Source of the DNA: Bifiguratus adelaidae
Lineage: Eukaryota > Mucoromycota > Endogonomycetes > Endogonales
Assembly: GCA_002261195.1 (NCBI GenBank)
Contig: MVBO01000109.1
Location: 1 to 49,763, forward strand
Length of the DNA stretch: 49,763 nucleotides
Direction of reading: 5' to 3'
Numbering within the stretch: position 1 is the stretch's first letter; each line of letters starts with the position of its first letter. The notes under the pieces are model-generated. The model was not told the origin of the DNA, ran no database searches, and saw nothing but the letters and a program-made list of their open reading frames with translations. Below are positions 1 to 9,476 of the stretch, piece after piece. The position numbers and the translations under genes are program-made.

Positions 1-319
1 CGAGCCCAATTGACCGCAGCGCCCGACGAACTGTAGCTGGGCTGACAGCCAGGTGGTACTTTGACTCGAGGCACCGAGAAACTGCCGCCGCATTATCGTG
101 TTCACCGCTGCAGATCAGTTTGCATATGGTGTTAATTTCGCGGGAGCCGAGGGCCTTTGGACGCCCGCCGACGTTCATTGGCGGCCCGTCAGGCAGGCTT
201 GAGGTATACCGATGTACCGTAGACTTTGAGATACCGGTTTTGGAAGCGATTTTGCGGACAGAATAGCCTTTATGGTGGAGCATTTTGATGTTGTTTGCCT
301 TGGCGTTGCTGAGACCCAT
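1..319 (-). mobile_element. Tc1/mariner transposase, N-terminal part (runs off left edge)
   Basis: An open frame of 106 codons starts at the ATG complementary to 317-319 and runs off the left end without a stop. It shows the two helix-turn-helix DNA-binding units of Tc1-family transposases: the first around residues 13-40 (HHKGYSVRKIASKTGISKST), then a GGRPKAL linker resembling the AT-hook-like GRPR motif, then a second HTH near residues 80-105 (VSPATVRRALRSIGL). In this family the bipartite domain binds the terminal inverted repeats, and the DDE catalytic domain would follow outside the window. The visible part has no stop or frameshift, so this end at least could be intact. No inverted-repeat terminus could be fixed on the right because the partner end is missing. 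Confidence 0.85.
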
Positions 320-3102
320 TGTTTGAACAAAGCTGGCTGCAGGAACGACAGTTGGGGGGGCTTCTTGGGATTTTGAAGCTTATATACATAGCGCGTACCC
401 TCTAGATGTTACACTAGGAACGCCATTGGCCAATAGCATGTGTACAAGGAGTTCTAACTTCCCAAATTTGTCCGACGCGTAGCGAACAAAACAGTCCCAA
501 GGAATTAAAGAATTATGGTCTTCTAGCATCAATTGTGACGGCACCAGAAGGGCTAAGAAGCTGAAACTCGGGCAGATGATAGCCAAAGGACACATGTACG
601 GCTGATAGAAGTTTGGAATCCCCACTTGCTTGGGGTGTTACGCAATTACGCGTCAAAGTCAAAATAGGCAATTCTTGGGACGCTTTTGACTGCCACTGTA
701 CGTTGGATACTAGAATCGACATGATCTTGGAGATACTGTACTGTATCTTTGATAGAATTACTGTAGCAGTCATCATTTAGCGTGTAGTGTACTGTACGGT
801 TTGGACTGTTGGAAAATGCCAAGAAGCATGTGGTGGCAATACGGTTATTTTTACGTGTTTTTGTTCTATATTTTCTATCGTATGTGGAGCAAAACTTTGT
901 TATAGCATGAAACCTGTATTCAGTACAGTATGTTATTAGCAAAGCTATGAATTTTTTCGTGTTCTTCTGTTTTTGTGCGTCGTTTGATTCACAACTTTTG
1001 CACATACTGTACGGTACAGCTCAGTGACCACACTCTTAGCACTTTGATTCCTAAGACGACAAACTGTGCTGTAAAACTCGGGGACCAAATGAGTGAGAAG
1101 CTACTGTATTATTTTGGTTACCGGAGTACAGTATACCGTACTATACTGTATTTTTCTGCGATTTCTCGTTCTCCGTTTCTGTTTGTACAGTAATTATTGC
1201 AAATACAGTAGATTACCGTATGGTATTGTTGCTGCGGTTGCTAAGAGGACAATCCAGGAATTTCTCAATGATTGTACAGTAGTCATGAAAAAATCCACTC
1301 CTTTCCAGATCTTCAGGCTATCGCTCACAAAGATTCTAAGCTACACATACAGTAGTAAGACTTTATGACTGTTATCTCTTCGTATTGCTGTGTACGGTAC
1401 AGTATGTTCTTGGTTTCGTTAGCTTAAAACTGAGTTTTACTGTACTGTAAAATCGATTTTGCTCAGTCCAAAAGCATATGGTCTACAGTACTTCACCGCG
1501 AGATGCAGCCAGAATCATCTCTAACCTGTATTGTACTGCCACTTACTATACAATACTGTATCTTTACAGCGAGGTTTATGACCAAGCCTACCGAGATCGC
1601 AACGCCTTGAAAGCGAAAGATTGAGTGTACGGTAAGCGTGTTATAGTAACTGTAACCCAGCAGTTGGTCGCTTGCATCGTCATGACATGAGATCATACAG
1701 TCACCAGCGACTGTATCTTGCTAAAGTCTTGAATTTTGCATCTTGAGTTTTGTACTGTATCTATATGTATTGCGTTTGCCAACTGCATGTGGAATTCATC
1801 CGGTATCATGACCACCCAAGAGGGGTGGTTCTGTAAAGCCTCTCTAGAGTTCCTATGAACGCTTTGAGAGTGCTTACTGCATAATCTTTCAACGGGAGAG
1901 GCATTGAGGCTGTCGTCTAGCTTCAAAGCCTCCAGCATTGTCGTCTTCATACGCTAGCTCCTTGTGGATTAACAACTTGCACCAGAGGTGTGGTTGTCAA
2001 AGTCACAAGTCCTGCGAAATGTGAGGATTGCAAGGTCAGACACATAAAATCTGCGTAGGAGTACAATAGTACTGGTGGCCCCTTGGACACTCAAATAGGG
2101 TAGTCGTTAGAGCTACGGTGTATTGTGATGTGATAGAACGGTTAATGAGCGATTAGAATCTGCAGTAGTGGAGGTATAGATCGCGCGGCAGTTGACCCAG
2201 AGCAGGTAAAAACAGTCAGAAGCACAACAGGTTAAATGCATGCAAGTCTCGGAGATTAAAACGCGCTGTGAAGACCCTCTTCATCAATTCGCTAGACATC
2301 AGTAAATCGGTCTCACGAAAGTTTTCACTAAGTACTTCGGTATTGAGCTAGCTAGGAATGCTTTCGAGATGTGATGCTGCCAGATCAAATCGAATCATAC
2401 CCATGCTGGCAAGGTTACGGCTTTCAAAAACCTGCTGTGACCTTAAACACAGACTCATTGTCATGGCAATCGCATCATCAACGCGCATAGAGAAGCAAGA
2501 TATTTTCAGTGTCTTTTAGCTGCTATCGCTCAACTTGATTGATTGCACTCGTTTATTATAAGGCATACGGAATCATTCCGATCGCCACGTACTGTTGGCT
2601 CAAGTTATGACAATTTGTCATTGCATGTCAAACAGAGCTGCAAGATCTCCGTTGTCGAGAAGACGGGCTGCTTGCACGAAATCATCTGAGCTGCAATACT
2701 TGAGAAAATGCAGGGCCCATGGCGCGTCATCGTAATTGGTCATTTCAGTATCTCACTGCTTTCAAAAAGCTAAGCCGCGTTTTAGAAAACTGCGAGATGA
2801 CCATCGCAGCAGCCGATGGGTTATTTTTTCTCCATCAGGCCAGCCAATGTATGTAGCGTAGCTGTCAAAGAAACCGCACGTAAAATTGCCCAAAGATGAC
2901 TGTCCATCAGATGGGTGGCGCAATGCACTCACGCATCCCTCTTCTCGCACATTGCCCTTGCCATTGTTCCCTAGGGTGTCTCGTCACTGACATTCACATG
3001 TTCCATTGCCCGTCAGCAATTTTCTCACGGTGAAACATTGGCCAAAATAGGAAGGTCGTGGGGACAACGTTGACGCTTTCCTATCATCCACCCCTTTGAA
3101 GC
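320..3102. other. Gene-poor, repeat-bearing intergenic region
   Basis: No open frame here resembles a known protein; the longest frames (up to about 119 codons) are broken, low in coding character and overlap on both strands. The left part adjoins the transposase and may include the rest of that element's flank (a GGGGTGTTACGCAATTACGC stretch near 631-650 looks like element sequence but its partner copy is not in the window). 734-1759 carries the TACNGTA cluster listed separately. 1760-3102 shows no repeat, tRNA or gene; its last part must contain the promoter of the mutase gene. Confidence 0.6.
734..1759. repeat. Dense cluster of the palindrome TACNGTA
   Basis: I count 19 copies of TACTGTA or its complement TACAGTA, starting at 734, 739, 759, 790, 924, 1005, 1102, 1127, 1144, 1186, 1204, 1275, 1348, 1398, 1438, 1443, 1484, 1554 and 1753, plus 5 copies of TACGGTA/TACCGTA (1010, 1134, 1214, 1393, 1628). 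The chance expectation for the first pair in 1 kb is about 0.1. Copies are irregularly spaced, sometimes overlapping (TACTGTACTGTA), and are embedded in unrelated AT-rich sequence, so this is not a tandem satellite. The rest of the window looks devoid of such clustering. Function unknown. Confidence 0.85.
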
Positions 3103-6036
3103 ATGCTGTCAGCGAAGGCAATGCGGCGGTGCAGACTTTTTCCACGTGCGTATTGCGCGAGGGTGAGTATATTTGTAACATTCTAGCCCTGTTGAAGATT
3201 GTTAACTCAACGCCAATTCACCTTGAAGGGGTATACCACTGTATTCGCTGGAGACAAACCAAAGGTCCGCCTGCACCCTGAATGGGCTGCCTTGGCGAAA
3301 AAAGAACTTAAGGGCAAGGATCCGGAGGAGGTACTTACTTGGCATACTCCCGAGGTAACATTTATTTTCACGCTAAAGGAAGCTTCCGAAGGTAACGAGT
3401 TTTGATCCAGGGGCTTGACGTAAAACCAGTGTATACCAAAGCTGATACCGAACATATTGCCGATGAGCTCCCTGGCAAATTCCCTTTTACAAGAGGACCT
3501 TATGCATCAATGTATACGGCTCGTCCGTGGACTATTCGGCAGGTACGATACTTCCTCAAGCATATGAGCTACGCGGGAGTAACTCAATTCGCATGTAGTA
3601 TGCCGGATTCAGTACGGTGGAGGAATCAAACCGCTTCTATCGGAAAAACTTGAAAGCAGGACAACAGGGTTTATCCGTTGCCTTTGATCTGGCAACTCAC
3701 CGAGGGTAGGAGCATGACAGGTATGATGAATCAGATTTCGACTAAAAGGGTGCAAAATGCAGTTACGATTCCGATCATCCACGTGTAATTGGCGACGTTG
3801 GCATGGCTGGGGTAGCCATTGATTCGGTTGAGGATATGAAAATTCTCTTTGATGGCATTCCCCTGAACAAGATGTCGGTGTCCATGACCATGAATGGTGC
3901 CGTGCTGCCTATCCTGGCCATGTACATTGTAGCTGGCTTAGAGCAAGGCGCCAAGCTGAGCGAACTTTCAGGAACTATTCAGAATGATATTCTGAAGGAG
4001 TTCATGGTGAGGAACACGTTTATATATCCTCCCGAACCTTCGATGAAGCTCATAGGTGACATCTTCTCATACACTGCTCAGGTAAGGCACTCGGATAAGC
4101 CAGCAATACTTGCATGTGTTAAATGTCGCTTTGTTTCCTCCCTCGAACAGAACATGCCGCGGTATAACTCCATCTCTATCTCAGGTTACCACATGCAAGA
4201 AGCAGGTGCAGATAACGTACTTGAGCTTGCTTTCACTATCGCAGATGGGCTGGAATACGTACGCACAGGTCTGAAAGCTGGCATGACAGTGGATCAATTT
4301 GCGCCTCGGCTTTCCTTCTTTTGGGCTATTGGCATGAACTTCTATATGGAGATTGCCAAAATGCGCGCAGCCCGGAAATTGTGGGCCGACTTGATCAAAG
4401 AGAAATTTGATGCACAATCTCAAAAGTCGCTGCTGTTGCGAACGCATTGTCAGACTAGTGGGTGGTCTTTAACGGAGCAGGACCCGTACAATAACATAAT
4501 ACGAACCACGGTTGAAGCCATGGCGGCAACTCTTGGCGGCACGCAATCGCTCCATACGAACTCTTTCGATGAGGCAATAGGCTTACCGACAGAATTTAGC
4601 GCACGTATTGCCAGAAACACGCAACTAATCCTCCAGGAGGAAGCGATGATACCAAAGGTAAAATCTCTCTTATCTGCGGCGGATGTTTTCTCATTAGGAT
4701 TTCAGGTTGCTGATCCTTGGGGCGGATCCTACATGATGGAGGCATTGACTGAGCAAATGTACGAGGCGGCCAAATCACTGATAGAAGAAGTGGAAAGCAT
4801 GGGCGGAATGGCGAAGGCCGTAGCCAGTGGTATGCCGAAACTCAGAATTGAAGAAAGTGCAGCTAAACGCCAAGCTCGGATCGACTCTGGACAAGGTATG
4901 GGTGACCGCTGCCGAACTGATCACGACAAATATCGTGTCTCACCTCCCCCCTTTACTTGTCATCTTTATCTAGAAACGATTGTGGGCGTCAACAAGTATA
5001 GGCTGGAGAAGGAAGATGAAATTGAGGTGCTCGCAATCGACAATACTGCTGTGCGGACATCGCAGGTACGTCGGTATTTCATTTGATATCAGTACGCCAA
5101 CTTTTCGGCCACCCACAGATCGCACGCATCAACAGGATTAGAGAGACAAGGGATGCAAGGAAGGTAATTTATTCAAAATTTGCAGTTTCGATCATGCTCA
5201 AATTCTGCATGTAGGCAAGCGCCTGTCTTGAAGCTCTTACGGAATGCGCACGTACAAATCAGGGCAATCTACTTGAGCTGGCGATAGAGGTCAGCAGAGC
5301 ACACTTTTGTGTTGACTACCTGCCCGCTGACATGGACACTTTTCATTCTCCAGGCTGCCAAAGCTCGTTGCACTGTAGGTGAAATTTCTGATGCTCTTGA
5401 AAAGGTCTGGGGTCGACATTCTCCCTCGTCTCGCGTTGTCAGCGGTGCTTACAAATCGGAATATGGCGATCATGACGATGTCAATACAACGCTCAAGCTT
5501 GTCGAAAAGTTTATGGAGGCACAAGGTCGCAGACCGCGGCTACTGGTCGCAAAGATGGGGCAAGACGGCCACGACCGGGGAGCTAAGGTCATTGCAAGTG
5601 GTTTTGCTGATTTGGGCTTCGACGTCGACGTTGGACCGTTATTCCAGGTATGTGGTGTATGCGGGAGTTTATTTGTTCGCACACCTCTGATATGTGTCTT
5701 CAGACGCCAGAGGAAGTAGCTCGGCAAGCAATTGATGCTGATGTGCATGTCATTGGGGTCTCCTCGCAAGCTGCTGGCCACAAAACACTAGTGCCGGCAC
5801 TGATAGAAGAACTTAAAAAGTTGGGAGCGGCCGACAAGCTTGTGATTTGCGGCGGTGTTATTCCTCAACAGGATTACGGTTTCCTTAAATCAGCCGGCGT
5901 TAGTGCTGTCTTTGGTCCAGGTATGTATTTGGACGGACGAAGCAATGATCCAACTCAGATGGACAACCATTTAGGCACGAGAATTCCAATTGCTGCGCAA
6001 GAAGTCGTTAAAAAGATTGAAGCAGCGTTAGCCTAA
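3103..6036 (+). CDS. MUT: Methylmalonyl-CoA mutase, mitochondrial, adenosylcobalamin-dependent
   Basis: This enzyme isomerises (R)-methylmalonyl-CoA to succinyl-CoA, the last step of propionate, odd-chain and branched amino-acid breakdown, in the mitochondrion. Thirteen exons: 3103-3162, 3229-3354, 3411-3542, 3599-3705, 3763-4081, 4151-4657, 4706-4895, 4974-5065, 5119-5163, 5215-5289, 5354-5647, 5704-5920, 5975-6036; all phases agree and give 741 residues, close to the human enzyme's 750. The first 20 residues ([20 protein letters not shown]) are Arg-rich without acidic residues, a mitochondrial targeting signal. The substrate barrel carries [17 protein letters not shown] near residue 90 and [17 protein letters not shown]. 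The C-terminal B12 domain has the DxHxxG motif DGHDRG at 622-627 with axial ligand His624. The usual SxL motif reads SSQ at 669-671. The first intron acceptor is the least certain boundary. Dikarya lack this gene; early-diverging fungi have it. Confidence 0.96.
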
Positions 6037-6050
6037 TAAACAAGTGCTTG

Positions 6051-6755
6051 ATGTCTTCCTTGCCCGCTCTCTCTGTTTACAAGCAGACTCAGATCCCTGA
6101 CGCTGACATTTACTACATTCCTGGGTTTGTTGACTTTGACAGTGCCCGGGAGCAACTGGCAAGCTTAAAAGACTTACAGCATTGGATTAACCCAGTCCTC
6201 AAGGTTTATGGACGAGCCAAGGTTCAGTCTCGAGCAGTTTGCGTATTTGCAGACGACGAGGTGGAAAGGTTTGCATACTCGGGTACCACTTTGCCCTTGT
6301 TACGCTTCTGCGATGTGACCCCGGCGGATGCAACTGCTGCTGCTGTAGTGCGCCGTTACTTGGACAAATTGAAGGATCTTGTCAATGTCTCTTTCAACAC
6401 CTGTCTATTGAATCGCTATGACTCTGGAGAGATATATATCGGTGCTCATTCGGACATCCTGAAAGGATACGACTCAAGAGCTGTAGTAGCATCCATTAGC
6501 CTAGGGGCGACCAGAACAATGATCTTTCGGCGAAAATATCCCAGGTCCACTGACCGAAGTTGCCGTTCAATAGCTCGAACGTCTCCGCACAAGCTAAAAT
6601 TGCAGGATGGCTCACTGCTATTGATGGTGGGAGAGCATACGCAAAAGAATTATACACACGAAATACCCGCGGAAAAGCAGGTGCGCGATCCTCGGATCAG
6701 TCTTACGTTCAGGAAAGCAATAGACACCTCAAGCAAAAGAAATGGCGCTAAATAG
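6051..6755 (+). CDS. AlkB-family Fe(II)/2-oxoglutarate dioxygenase (ALKBH2/3-like)
   Basis: Single exon of 234 codons. It is predicted to remove alkyl groups oxidatively from damaged nucleic acid bases using Fe(II), oxygen and 2-oxoglutarate. Landmarks: FNTCLLNRYDSGEIYIGAHSD supplies the HxD iron ligands (HSD), followed by VVASISLGATRTMIFRRK, the distal His lies in THEIPAEK, and RDPRISLTFR is the RxxxxxR 2-oxoglutarate/substrate motif. The order and wording match ALKBH2/ALKBH3 more than tRNA- or lipid-type AlkB homologues, but the exact substrate (DNA or RNA) cannot be read from sequence. The first ATG is at 6051, only 14 bp after the mutase stop codon on the same strand, so its promoter must lie inside the mutase gene or the two share a transcript. 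The stop lies 29 bp from the stop of the convergent peptidase gene. Confidence 0.9.
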   Translation: MSSLPALSVYKQTQIPDADIYYIPGFVDFDSAREQLASLKDLQHWINPVLKVYGRAKVQSRAVCVFADDEVERFAYSGTTLPLLRFCDVTPADATAAAVVRRYLDKLKDLVNVSFNTCLLNRYDSGEIYIGAHSDILKGYDSRAVVASISLGATRTMIFRRKYPRSTDRSCRSIARTSPHKLKLQDGSLLLMVGEHTQKNYTHEIPAEKQVRDPRISLTFRKAIDTSSKRNGAK

Positions 6756-6784
6756 TTTATAGAGCGTCCATGGCCAACCAATAT

Positions 6785-9030
6785 CTACCAGCTCCGGACC
6801 TGAAACCTCTCTTCACCTCCGTATTGCCTGATTTCAAACTTTTCCTTGGCGGTCGTCAGGCCCTTTGGATCGACACGTATTTCTGGAGTCAGATATTCTA
6901 GCCGGACTTTCCATTCACCCCACAAATCGGATCGAGTTCCATTGAAAGCGAAACTGTCGTCCAGATCAGCCTGTCGGATGCCATCTTTGTACCAAGTCAC
7001 TAGATATCGTTCTCCCTCAACACCTTTGCCCTTGCGGAATTGGGCAAGTGGTACTGGTTCTAGGCTGATGCGGCAAGTGCTTTGAGCTTGTGTTGTATCA
7101 TCCAAAGCGTCGTTGCAGTGTACATTGATATTGTCGATCAATGTGACTTTGGCGAGATGTTGCATCCACAATCCTTCGACGCAAATAGGACACAAGGTGG
7201 GATGAGACATATTCCTCATCAAACAACCCTCGTTTGTAGGTCGATAGCTTACTCGTCCAGCATAGTTACGACTAGGATACGCCGAGATGTGACTACTGTC
7301 CGAAATATACTTGTCTTCAGAAGGGAATTCGTGCATGTTGGTCGAGCACAACTGGCGAATTGGACTATCCTTGGTTGCTGGAGCAGTGCCGCGGAATTCC
7401 AAGTGATGATCGCCTGCCTTCAACGACTCGTGTCGTTCCCAGACGGTAAAGGCTCGGTCAAGATTTCCAGTCGTGTTCCAGGGTAGCGGCTCTCCGTCTA
7501 GATAAGCTTCAAAAGATCCATCGGTTTCCACGCCCGATGCAGATATTTGCAACATCCAGCGCTCGTAGCCACCAGTGGATGTGAAGTTGAGCTTGTACGG
7601 ACCATTCGCCAAATCATACCAAGAGTAATCTTGAACGAGCATTGCATTCTCTTCGGCTCGCAACTCTGACGTAAGCCAATGCTTCCACTTCACCTTCTCC
7701 AGACTTCTTGCTGCGTTAACGCCCGAGTAACTGTTTGGACATCAGACAAGAACAGGACATTCCTAAAAGCACATGCTTACACCCAGCCACCATCGTACTC
7801 TTCCCCGACGTTCACAAAGTTATGACCCTACCATATGTTAGCTACCACCATTGACGATACTGCCCTACAATCAATATCTCACCATTTCATGGCGAAGAAC
7901 TACCGTTCCTGATGTCTTGGACCGCGTGGAAATTCTGCAGGGGGATCCATACACATAAGATTCGATGCTGAATGAATGATTATGCTGCCAAAACTTACGT
8001 GAATTCTCCTCCAAGTCCGCCGTAATAATCAGAATTTCCAATCAGCGACGGGAAATCACACGCGTCAGGTCCAGTCAATTTGCATGCTTCCCTTGCTTCT
8101 CGCACTTTTGTACAATATATGCCACGTAATTCCGTTCCATCCCTACAAAAGGTATCAGAGACGCAAAACCAACATTGAGGCTTACCTGACCAAGCCAAAA
8201 GCAGTATCCAATGGTTCGTGATTGACACCCACACCAGACTCATTGGATTCGACATACACTGCCCAAATATTATAGAGTGGTAAGGTGGACTGATAAGTGT
8301 CGCCAACAAACATCTCGCGAGCCAGTCTCTCTATATCTTCAAAGAACTTTTCCTTCTCGCTCAAGACATAACCTGCATGTGTAATTTAGAGCTATGCCCG
8401 TGTTAGCAAAGTTGGCACGCACCGTCTCCCATGAAAACCACGTCAATTCGATTCTGGGGCGGCCCGTTGTCAATGATTTTGCGCTATTGATCCTTAGCCG
8501 CCTCCGATCGCTGCAAAGATATGCTCACTTACCACTTCTGTTACCGGTGTTCTATCCATTACCAATGTGCCGTCGCTGCATTGAAATCCAAATCGATTCA
8601 TCGTTTCATCCTGTTGAGCTGGATTCTTCACCATCGAGCATGTTTCATACAAGGCTCGTCTTGCGCATGAACGATCAAGACAATATATTTCGACCAGTTG
8701 CTCAGTATCCTCCGATACTCCGTGACCTCGGGGTTCACTATGATACCTCGGTCTGAAGGTCTTGATGATTGAACGGTCGCTGCGCTCGAGAATATCTCTT
8801 CGGAATTGGTAAGGACCTTCCTCAAGAACCTCGCATAGATCATTCTCGGGTTTGAAAGCGGCAAGCACCCGGTATGCCTGTCCTGCTGCTTTCGCTTGAG
8901 CACTACCAGGTTTGACAGCTTAGCGAAAGCTCAAATTGGCTCATACAGGCTACTGCTCCTACCAAATACCATGCGCTATGGCTAACAGAAAGGCCAGGCC
9001 CCAAAGCCTCGTGCCCTTTAACGCAACCAT
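6785..9030 (-). CDS. Secreted M64-family (IgA-peptidase-like) zinc metallopeptidase
   Basis: Eight exons (complement of 8970-9030, 8533-8894, 8423-8483, 8186-8372, 7999-8142, 7883-7934, 7781-7827, 6785-7730) join in phase to 619 residues. Residues 1-20 form a signal peptide (basic start, LWGLAFLLAIAHA), so the product is probably secreted or vacuolar. An N-terminal Ig-like M64_N region precedes NRIDVVFMGDGYVLSEKEKF, the conserved entry to the catalytic domain, then GLGGEF and the zinc site HEMGH (287-291) followed by GEEY (297-300), the third ligand region. A beta-rich C-terminal region of about 300 residues follows. Family members are known from bacteria, where the founding enzyme cleaves IgA, and from fungi, where substrates are unknown; no toxicity or IgA activity is implied here. 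The boundary between exons 1 and 2 is the least certain. Convergent with the AlkB gene. Confidence 0.9.
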
Positions 9031-9476
9031 TCCTGACAACGCTTCGACGGTGAAAGGTGTACAGCAATTTTGGCTGTCATGTTCTGTCTTGTCGCAAGCA
9101 TTGAGACATTATCTAGGAACAAGAGCTCATAGAGGATCTTGTAAGCGCTTCTTCCTGTCGTGCAGAAGGTCTGTAGATGCACGTTCTACCCGGAAAGGTG
9201 ACTTGCAAGAACACGTTTTGCGTTCAGGCTCTGCGCCAAGCTTGTAACCTAGGGTTAGGGCAGCAAAGGTCTACTTGAGACGGCAAGTGTTCACATTTCC
9301 CTTCATCCGATGGTCTTCTGCTTTTGCTACAGGTCACAGGTGCTTTGAATAACAGACTACACGCCTGCTATCTGTCGTCTCATCGCTTCCTTACATACAT
9401 ATACCTTCTACACAGCAGGATCGACTTGTAAGGTATTGCAAGACTTGCTCTCTGGTACCTAGCGGTTCGAGGTGCG
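9031..9476. other. Divergent promoter region between M64 peptidase and PMT2 genes
   Basis: The 446 bp between the two start codons contain no supported gene. The visible landmark is a telomere-like CTAGGGTTAGGG at 9249-9260, listed separately. A GGTTCGAGG at 9464-9472 resembles a tRNA B box but no tRNA folds around it. Confidence 0.5.
9249..9260 (+). promoter_or_regulatory. Telobox-like CTAGGGTTAGGG
   Basis: Two head-to-tail units of the fungal telomere repeat TTAGGG sit about 215 bp upstream of the PMT2 start codon. In several fungi single or double TTAGGG/AACCCTA boxes in promoters are bound by Tbf1-like Myb factors. That role here is inference from the motif alone; the genes on either side are intact and there is no longer telomeric array. 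Confidence 0.4.

Noticed and set aside
646-1368. Short open frames across the TACNGTA cluster as a gene
   Set aside because: They overlap on both strands, lack splice logic or homology, and are created by the absence of stops in the repeated motif.
9249-9260. Nearby chromosome end (telomere)
   Set aside because: Only two TTAGGG units are present, flanked on both sides by intact genes.
9464-9474. GGTTCGAGG resembling a tRNA B box
   Set aside because: The following bases do not fit the B box, there is no A box or acceptor stem at the right distance, and the site abuts the PMT2 start codon.
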